A stretch of DNA of 5,063 nucleotides, taken from positions 1 to 5,063 of the forward strand of contig CADBQV010000193.1 of assembly GCA_902796895.1 (NCBI GenBank). The letters run 5' to 3'. Shown piece by piece: positions 1 through 5,063 of this stretch (position 1 is the stretch's first letter; each line of letters opens with the position of its first letter). The position numbers and the translations under genes were made by a program. The notes beneath the pieces were generated by a model. The model searched no databases. It saw only the letters and a list, made by a program, of their open reading frames with translations, and was not told the DNA's origin. This stretch comes from an uncultured Erysipelotrichaceae bacterium (GTDB lineage Bacteria; Bacillota_I; Bacilli_A; Acholeplasmatales; Anaeroplasmataceae).

Positions 1-2993
1 CTATTAGCATTTTTTAAATCAAATATTAATTGTGCTAAATCCTCAATTGAGTAAATATCATGATGAGGTGGTGGTAATATTAATGATACACCTGGAGTTG
101 AGTGTCTTGCCTTAGCAATCCAAGGAAAGACCTTAGCTCCTGGAAGCTGTCCACCCTCACCTGGCTTAGCACCCTGTGCCATTTTTATTTGAATTTCAAT
201 TGCGTTAGTTAAATATTCAATAGTAACTCCAAATCTTCCTGATGCAACTTGCTTAATGGCACTACATTTAGAATCACCATTTTCAAGTAAATTATATCTT
301 TCTCTTTCTTCTCCACCCTCACCTGTATTAGATTTAGCATGCAATCTATTCATGGCTATTGCCATACATTCATGGGCTTCTTTAGAAATTGAACCATATG
401 ACATAGCACCAGTTTTAAATCTTTTTACAATTGAATCAACAGATTCAACATCATCAAGTGAAATAGGATTATTATATTTTAAATTAAATGTATTTCTAAT
501 ATTAATAACCTTTTTATCAATTAATTTAGTAAATTCCTTATATTCATCATAGCTTCCCTTTTGACATGCATATTGTAAATGCATAATGGCAAGTGGATCA
601 TATATATGCTCAATTTTATTTTTTCTAAATCCATGAGAACCAACTGATTCTAATGTATCATTTTTATTTTCAAATGCGTTATTATATACTTTTATAGTAT
701 TTTTTTCGATTTCATCTATTCCAATACCTCCAATAGGAGATGGAGTATTTGTGAAATATTTAGATACTAAATCATCATTTAAGCCAATAATTTCAAATAT
801 TTGTGCACCATTATATGACTGGATTGTAGAGATACCCATTTTAGCCATTATTTTTAAAATTGAATGCATTACGCCACTTATATAATTATCAATTGATTTT
901 TCTAATTCTTGATTAATATATCCTCTTTTTGTATATAATTCGATTGTTTCATATACTAAATATGGATAAATCGCATTAACACCAAAACCAATTAATGTAG
1001 CATAGTGATGAACATCTCTTGGCTCTGCTGATTCTAATACTAATGAAACATGTGTTCTTCTTGATGTTTTAGTTAAATGCTGGTGAATAGCACTTGATAC
1101 TAAAAGTGAAGGTATAGCTAGACCCTTTTGATTTCTATCAGATAATATGATAATTGAAGCACCTGAATCAATTTTTAAATCACATTCATTAAAAATTCTA
1201 TTTAATGCATCTTCCATTTTTTCATTTTTATAATCATAACAAATAGAAACTATTTCAGTTTTAATACCAAATTTATATGCATTTTTAATTTTATAAAATT
1301 CTTCTTTTTTTAATAAAGGCTGTTTAATTTTTATTCTAAAGGCATTATCTTCTGTAGGATTCAATAAGTTTCCTTCACATCCTAGATAATTTGTTGTAGA
1401 CATTACTATTTCTTCTCTTATCGAATCAATAGGAGGGTTAGTAACCTGGGCAAATCTTTGTTTAAAGAATTGAAATAAATTAAATTCCTTATTCATTAAT
1501 ACCGCAAGAGGAATATCGTTACCCATTGATACAACCTTTTCACTACCATTTGTAGCAAATGGAATAATTGATTCCATTAAATCATCATATGTATAACCAT
1601 TTATTCTTTCTAATAATGATATATCATATGATGCATCTACTTCTTTTTCATTTTTTAAATTATCTAAATTTATGATTTTTTCATTCCATTTTTTATATGG
1701 ATATTTTAATGAATATTCCTTTTTAATTTCATCATTTGATATTATTTTTCCTTTAGATGTATCAACTAATAATATCTTTCCTGGTTCTAATCTTTTTTTC
1801 ATTACTATATTTTCTTCATCAATTGGTAAAGATCCAGTTTCTGAAAATAAAATTAAATAATCATCCTTAGTAATGTAATATCTAGATGGTCTAAGTCCAT
1901 TTCTATCTAGTGAAGCTCCAACCTTTATACCATCTGAAAAGATGATAGATGCAGGTCCATCCCATGGTTCTTGGAATGTTGAATGGAATTCATAAAATGC
2001 TTTTAAATCAGGATCCATATCACTATTTTTCTCCCATGGCTCAGGTATCATCATCATGATAGTTTCTTCTAAGCTTTTGCCATTTAAATACATAAATTCT
2101 AAGAAATTATCAAACATAGCTGAATCACTTGATTCCTTAGGAATAATAGGTAATAATTTATTCAAATCATCTTTATAATATTCTGATTTAAATAAACCTT
2201 CTCTAGCTCTTAACATATTTACATTGCCACGAATAGTGTTAATTTCACCATTATGACATAAAAATCTATTAGGATGAGCTCTATCCCATGATGGGAATGT
2301 ATTAGTTGAAAATCTAGAATGCACTAATGCGATAGCACTTTCTACTTTTGTATCTAATAAATCTAAGAAGAAATTTCTAACTTGTGTTGATACAAGCATT
2401 CCTTTATATACAATTGTTCTTGAAGAAAATGAACAGAAATATAATCTAGAATTATTATTAATTGCCATTTTTTCTATTACTCTTCTTGCAAGATATAATT
2501 TTCTTTCAAATGGAAGTCCTCTTAAAACATCATCAGGTCTTTTAACAAATACTTGAACGATATAAGGCATTGCATCTAGGGCAGTTTTTCCAATATCTGT
2601 AATATCTACAGGTACCTTTCTATAGCCTAATATCTCAAGTCCTTCATTTTTTAATCCTGTATTGATTAATTCTATTTCTTCATTTCTTAATATTTCATTT
2701 TCTGATAAGAATAACTGACCAACTGCGTAATCAAATTCTTCAGGTAAATCAAATCCTAAAATTTCATTTTTAAAGAATTTATGAGGTATTTGAAATAAAA
2801 TACCTGCACCATCACCTGAATTATCTTCAGCTCCAGTACCGCCTCTATGCTCTAGATGAATTAATATATCTAGGGCATTTTTAATTGTCTTATGAGTCTT
2901 AATACCTTTAATCTGAGCTATCGCACCAATACCACATGCATCATGCTCATAGCTTGGATCATATAAGCCTTCTTTATTTGGATATTCTTGCAT
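1..2993 (-). CDS. gltB: Glutamate synthase large (alpha) chain, N-terminal 997 residues; 3' end outside window
   Basis: Glutamate synthase (GOGAT) large subunit, called gltA in Bacillus. It hydrolyses glutamine in an N-terminal Ntn amidotransferase domain and passes the ammonia to 2-oxoglutarate at an FMN site, yielding glutamate; in bacteria it normally pairs with a small GltD subunit that supplies electrons. I translated the frame from the ATG at 2993-2991 to base 1 and found no stop or frameshift. Seen: a 19-residue leader before Cys20 in EHDACGIG (the expected nucleophile after propeptide removal), HRGG with Arg50, HNGEINT with Asn248-Gly249 (oxyanion hole), LDRNGLRPSRYY at about 362-373, QVTNPPID at 516-523, HHYATLIGFG from 662, MAKMGIS from 716, TGAMSYGS at 861-868 (start of the FMN domain), GEGGE at 891-895, and PPPHHDIYS around His977-His978. 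The [3Fe-4S] cysteines and the C-terminal beta-helix domain, roughly 500 residues, must lie beyond the left edge. It starts 10 bases after pyrG. Family identity is certain; whether gltD follows cannot be seen. Confidence 0.97.
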   Translation of the reverse strand, partial: MQEYPNKEGLYDPSYEHDACGIGAIAQIKGIKTHKTIKNALDILIHLEHRGGTGAEDNSGDGAGILFQIPHKFFKNEILGFDLPEEFDYAVGQLFLSENEILRNEEIELINTGLKNEGLEILGYRKVPVDITDIGKTALDAMPYIVQVFVKRPDDVLRGLPFERKLYLARRVIEKMAINNNSRLYFCSFSSRTIVYKGMLVSTQVRNFFLDLLDTKVESAIALVHSRFSTNTFPSWDRAHPNRFLCHNGEINTIRGNVNMLRAREGLFKSEYYKDDLNKLLPIIPKESSDSAMFDNFLEFMYLNGKSLEETIMMMIPEPWEKNSDMDPDLKAFYEFHSTFQEPWDGPASIIFSDGIKVGASLDRNGLRPSRYYITKDDYLILFSETGSLPIDEENIVMKKRLEPGKILLVDTSKGKIISNDEIKKEYSLKYPYKKWNEKIINLDNLKNEKEVDASYDISLLERINGYTYDDLMESIIPFATNGSEKVVSMGNDIPLAVLMNKEFNLFQFFKQRFAQVTNPPIDSIREEIVMSTTNYLGCEGNLLNPTEDNAFRIKIKQPLLKKEEFYKIKNAYKFGIKTEIVSICYDYKNEKMEDALNRIFNECDLKIDSGASIIILSDRNQKGLAIPSLLVSSAIHQHLTKTSRRTHVSLVLESAEPRDVHHYATLIGFGVNAIYPYLVYETIELYTKRGYINQELEKSIDNYISGVMHSILKIMAKMGISTIQSYNGAQIFEIIGLNDDLVSKYFTNTPSPIGGIGIDEIEKNTIKVYNNAFENKNDTLESVGSHGFRKNKIEHIYDPLAIMHLQYACQKGSYDEYKEFTKLIDKKVINIRNTFNLKYNNPISLDDVESVDSIVKRFKTGAMSYGSISKEAHECMAIAMNRLHAKSNTGEGGEERERYNLLENGDSKCSAIKQVASGRFGVTIEYLTNAIEIQIKMAQGAKPGEGGQLPGAKVFPWIAKARHSTPGVSLILPPPHHDIYSIEDLAQLIFDLKNAN

Positions 2994-2998
2994 CTAAA

Positions 2999-3005
2999 TC
3001 ACCTT
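2999..3005 (-). promoter_or_regulatory. Ribosome binding site of gltB, overlapping the pyrG stop codon
   Basis: On the minus strand AAGGTGA is followed by a 5-base spacer (TTTAG) and the gltB ATG. It pairs with the 3' end of 16S rRNA in the AGGTGA register. Its first two bases are the last two of the pyrG TAA stop (3006-3004), so a ribosome finishing pyrG ends on the gltB initiation site. This fixes the gltB start: the protein then begins MQEYPNKEG and leaves a leader of normal size before the catalytic Cys. Coupled translation is inferred from the geometry. Confidence 0.85.
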
Positions 3006-4617
3006 ACTTTTTACTTTTAATTGCTGCCTCAATAAAATCTCTAAAAAGGGGATGAGGTCTTTGAGGTCTTGATAGAAATTCAGGATGAAATTGACATCCT
3101 ATAAACCATGGATGGCCTTTAAGCTCAACAATTTCAACTAAATTTCTTTTTATATTTACACCTGTAATAATTAAATCCTTATTAAATATTTCTAAGAAAT
3201 TATTATTAAATTCATATCTATGTCTATGTCTTTCTTTAATATCATTTAACTTGTATGCTTTAAAAGTTTTAGAATCTTTATTTTCAATATGACAATCATA
3301 TAAGCCTAATCTTAGTGTTCCACCAATATTAATTCCATCATATTGGTCATCTAAATAATCAATTACATTATGCTTTGTTGATTTATCAAATTCACCGGAA
3401 TTAGCATCACTATATCCTATTACATTTCTTGCATATTCTATACATATTAATTGCATTCCAAGGCATATTCCAAATAAAGGAATATTGTTGATTCTTGCAT
3501 ATTTTATAGCTAAAATCATGCCATCAATTCCTCTATCTCCAAAGCCACCAGGAACAATAATACCATCTAAATTCTTAAGCTTTTCAGCTACATTTAATTC
3601 ATCAATTAAGCTTGAATCAATATAATCAATAATTATTTTTTTATAAAAATAATATCCTGCTGCCTTTAGTGCTTCACTAACTGATAAATATGCATCATGC
3701 AAGCTTACATATTTTCCTACTAATCCAATTTTTATTTCACCATTTAGATTTTCAATTCTATCTATTAGGTTATACCATTCACTCATATCTGCCACTTTGG
3801 CATCTATTTTAAAATGATTTAAAATAATATCGTCTATTTTTTGTTCATGTAAGCTTTTTGCGACATTATAAATAATCTTTTGATCTAATGCTTCTATTAC
3901 ATTTTCTTTATCTACATCACAAAATAAAGCTATTTTTTCTTTATGTGAATCAGATAGAGGAACTTCTGTTCTTAAAATTATAATATCTGGTTGAATACCT
4001 ATTTTTCTTAATTCCATTACTGAATGCTGTGTTGGTTTTGTTTTTACTTCATCTGCTGCCTTTAGGTATGGAACTAAAGTGTTATGAATATATAATGTAT
4101 TTTCAAAACCGAAATCACGTCTTGCTTGTCTTATAGCCTCTAAAAATGGAAGGGATTCAATATCACCTACAGTACCACCAATTTCAGTTATTACAATATC
4201 AGCATTTGATTCAAGTGCTGCTTTTTTTAATTTTTCCTTTATTTCATTTGTAATATGAGGAATCACTTGAACAGTATGTCCATCATAAAGTCCTTTTCTT
4301 TCCTTAGATATTACATTTGAATAAATCTTACCTGTTGTTATATTTGAATTTTTTGATAAGCTTTCATCAATAAATCTTTCATAGTGTCCTAAATCTAAGT
4401 CTGTTTCAGCACCATCATCAGTGACAAATACCTCACCATGCTGATATGGTGACATGGTACCTGGGTCCATATTTATATATGGATCAAATTTTTGCATGAA
4501 AATTTTAAGTCCTCTATTTTTTAAGATTCTACCAATAGATGATGCAGCTATACCTTTACCAAGGCTTGATACAACACCACCTGTTACGAATATAAATTTT
4601 GTTTTATTTTCATTCAT
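3004..4617 (-). CDS. pyrG: CTP synthase (glutamine-hydrolysing)
   Basis: Cytosolic CTP synthase: ATP-dependent amination of UTP to CTP, using ammonia released from glutamine in its own class I amidotransferase domain. It is the last step of de novo pyrimidine nucleotide synthesis. The protein is 537 residues, close to the usual 535-545. The synthetase half (about 1-270) has the P-loop [10 protein letters not shown] at 13-22, DPYIN and DPGTMSP at about 45-57, [12 protein letters not shown] at 71-82 with metal-binding Asp75, TEIGGTVGD with Glu145, and the UTP/CTP-binding KTKPTQ at 192-197. The amidotransferase half (about 296-537) has GGFGDRG at 357-363, the nucleophile Cys385 in GICLGMQ, the GTP-loop region DANSGEFD at 404-411, and the His511/Glu513 pair in FHPEF. 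All catalytic residues are present, so it should be active. It begins 8 bases after dapL and ends 10 bases before gltB, which leaves no room for its own leader, promoter or terminator. ATG with a good ribosome binding site supports this start. Confidence 0.99.
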   Translation of the reverse strand: MNENKTKFIFVTGGVVSSLGKGIAASSIGRILKNRGLKIFMQKFDPYINMDPGTMSPYQHGEVFVTDDGAETDLDLGHYERFIDESLSKNSNITTGKIYSNVISKERKGLYDGHTVQVIPHITNEIKEKLKKAALESNADIVITEIGGTVGDIESLPFLEAIRQARRDFGFENTLYIHNTLVPYLKAADEVKTKPTQHSVMELRKIGIQPDIIILRTEVPLSDSHKEKIALFCDVDKENVIEALDQKIIYNVAKSLHEQKIDDIILNHFKIDAKVADMSEWYNLIDRIENLNGEIKIGLVGKYVSLHDAYLSVSEALKAAGYYFYKKIIIDYIDSSLIDELNVAEKLKNLDGIIVPGGFGDRGIDGMILAIKYARINNIPLFGICLGMQLICIEYARNVIGYSDANSGEFDKSTKHNVIDYLDDQYDGINIGGTLRLGLYDCHIENKDSKTFKAYKLNDIKERHRHRYEFNNNFLEIFNKDLIITGVNIKRNLVEIVELKGHPWFIGCQFHPEFLSRPQRPHPLFRDFIEAAIKSKK

Positions 4618-4622
4618 AATTA

Positions 4623-4627
4623 CACCT
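4623..4627 (-). promoter_or_regulatory. Ribosome binding site of pyrG, overlapping the dapL stop codon
   Basis: AGGTG on the minus strand lies 5 bases (TAATT) upstream of the pyrG ATG. Its first two bases are the last two of the dapL TAG stop (4628-4626). The arrangement mirrors the pyrG-gltB junction, with the same AGGTG core and the same 5-base spacer, and supports both the chosen pyrG start and translational coupling from dapL into pyrG. Confidence 0.8.
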
Positions 4628-5063
4628 ATAATACCATCTTTAATCTTTCTATTGCTTCTAATGTTTTTTCACGTGTATTAAATGATGTTATTCTAAAATA
4701 TCCTTCACCAAATGTACCAAAGCCAGCACCAGGAGTACCTACAACATTTGCTTTATCAAGTAGATAATCAAAAAATTCCCATGATGTCATATTATTAGGA
4801 CATTTAAACCAAATATATGGTGAATTTTTACCACCAGTATAATAAATCTTTTTTTCATCAAATAATTTCGCTAATAATCTAGCATTTTCTTTATAATAAT
4901 TAATATTATCAATACACTCTAAAATGCCATCTTCACTTAATGCAGCCTCTGCAGCTCTTTGAACTGGATAAGATACTCCGTTAAATTTAGTTGCTTGACG
5001 TCTTTTCCAAAGCTTATTAATACTATGATCATAACTTACAAGCTCAAGTGGAATGATTGTAAA
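4626..5063 (-). CDS. dapL: LL-diaminopimelate aminotransferase, C-terminal 145 residues; 5' end outside window
   Basis: PLP-dependent class I/II (fold type I) aminotransferase. It converts tetrahydrodipicolinate plus glutamate directly to LL-diaminopimelate and 2-oxoglutarate in the DapL variant of the lysine/meso-DAP pathway, in the cytosol. The window has the last 145 codons and a TAG stop at 4628-4626; full-length DapL is about 400-410 residues, so roughly the C-terminal third is visible. The first residues (FTIIPLEL) match the stretch just after the PLP-lysine SFSK motif, which itself lies off the right edge. Counting from the first visible residue, DapL-typical motifs are TKFNGVSY at 25-32, [32 protein letters not shown] ending near 114, and [10 protein letters not shown] at 119-128. 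Arg124 in the last motif is expected to hold the substrate carboxylate. ANVVGTPG and GEGYFR favour DapL over aspartate aminotransferase or PatA-type relatives. It lies directly upstream of pyrG. The start, promoter and any lysine-responsive leader are outside the window. Confidence 0.93.
   Translation of the reverse strand, partial: FTIIPLELVSYDHSINKLWKRRQATKFNGVSYPVQRAAEAALSEDGILECIDNINYYKENARLLAKLFDEKKIYYTGGKNSPYIWFKCPNNMTSWEFFDYLLDKANVVGTPGAGFGTFGEGYFRITSFNTREKTLEAIERLKMVL

Noticed and set aside
256..552. 98-codon plus-strand open frame inside gltB
   Set aside because: It lies antisense to the conserved FMN-domain coding of gltB, has no recognisable family or ribosome binding site, and its serine/leucine-rich, low-complexity product is what antisense reading of AT-rich coding DNA gives.
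1287..1300. Perfect 14-base palindrome AATTTTATAAAATT
   Set aside because: Within gltB coding sequence, A/T only and a single copy; such palindromes are expected by chance at this base composition, and no second site or promoter context supports an operator.
1672..1860. 62-codon plus-strand open frame rich in Phe, Ile and Ser
   Set aside because: Antisense shadow of the gltB linker after LDRNGLRPSRYY; the hydrophobic look comes from Lys/Glu/Asn codons read backwards, not from a membrane protein.
2994..3003. Possible terminator or promoter between pyrG and gltB
   Set aside because: Only 10 bases separate the genes, and most of them form the gltB ribosome binding site and its spacer; there is no room for a hairpin or for -35/-10 elements outside coding sequence.
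3632..3653. Perfect 9-base inverted repeat with a 4-base loop, made only of A and T, and an A7 run on the minus strand
   Set aside because: It falls inside pyrG where codons encode YYFYKKII. An all-A/T stem is too weak for a terminator, and the A7 run is not in the X XXY YYZ register needed for programmed -1 slippage; the frame continues normally.
4584..4613. Second, out-of-frame ATG four bases into pyrG (4613-4611)
   Set aside because: It opens only nine codons before a TAA stop and lacks its own ribosome binding site; it is a by-product of the sequence ATGAATGAA.
4454..4681. 75-codon plus-strand open frame across the pyrG start and dapL end, with a hydrophobic tail
   Set aside because: Antisense to the PyrG P-loop region and to the DapL C-terminus, both strongly conserved; no ribosome binding site or homology seen.

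Overview
The window is ordinary, densely packed bacterial chromosome. Three genes lie head to tail on the minus strand, so transcription runs from high to low coordinates: the 3' end of dapL (LL-diaminopimelate aminotransferase), a complete pyrG (CTP synthase), and the first 997 codons of gltB (glutamate synthase large chain). Only 18 bases in the whole window are non-coding: 8 between dapL and pyrG, and 10 between pyrG and gltB. No gene-free stretch, RNA gene, CRISPR array, insertion sequence, terminator or internal promoter was found.

Layout. Bases 5063-4626 hold the last 145 codons of dapL plus its TAG stop; the promoter-proximal part lies beyond the right edge. Bases 4617-3004 hold pyrG, 537 codons, with every expected motif of both the synthetase and the glutaminase halves. 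Bases 2993-1 hold gltB, open in one frame with no stop; it runs off the left edge before its iron-sulphur cysteines. Each downstream gene has a purine-rich ribosome binding site that overlaps the stop codon of the gene before it. This indicates one polycistronic transcript with likely translational coupling.

How the genes fit together. All three enzymes work on the glutamine/glutamate nitrogen pool. GltB makes glutamate from glutamine and 2-oxoglutarate. PyrG uses glutamine to aminate UTP to CTP. DapL uses glutamate as amino donor to make LL-diaminopimelate for lysine and peptidoglycan. A common nitrogen theme is an inference from gene order, not something the sequence proves.

Organism. The DNA is strongly A/T-rich, with TTA for Leu, AGA for Arg, frequent ATA for Ile and A/T-ending codons throughout. 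Together with AGGTGA-type ribosome binding sites and DapL, this suggests a low-GC bacterium, most likely a Bacillota (clostridial or related, possibly gut-associated) lineage. Other AT-rich phyla with DapL, such as some spirochaetes, cannot be excluded. Tryptophan is read from TGG and no in-frame TGA occurs in any of the three genes, so nothing suggests a mycoplasma-type code. I did not find a novel biological system here; the points of interest are gene order and regulation.
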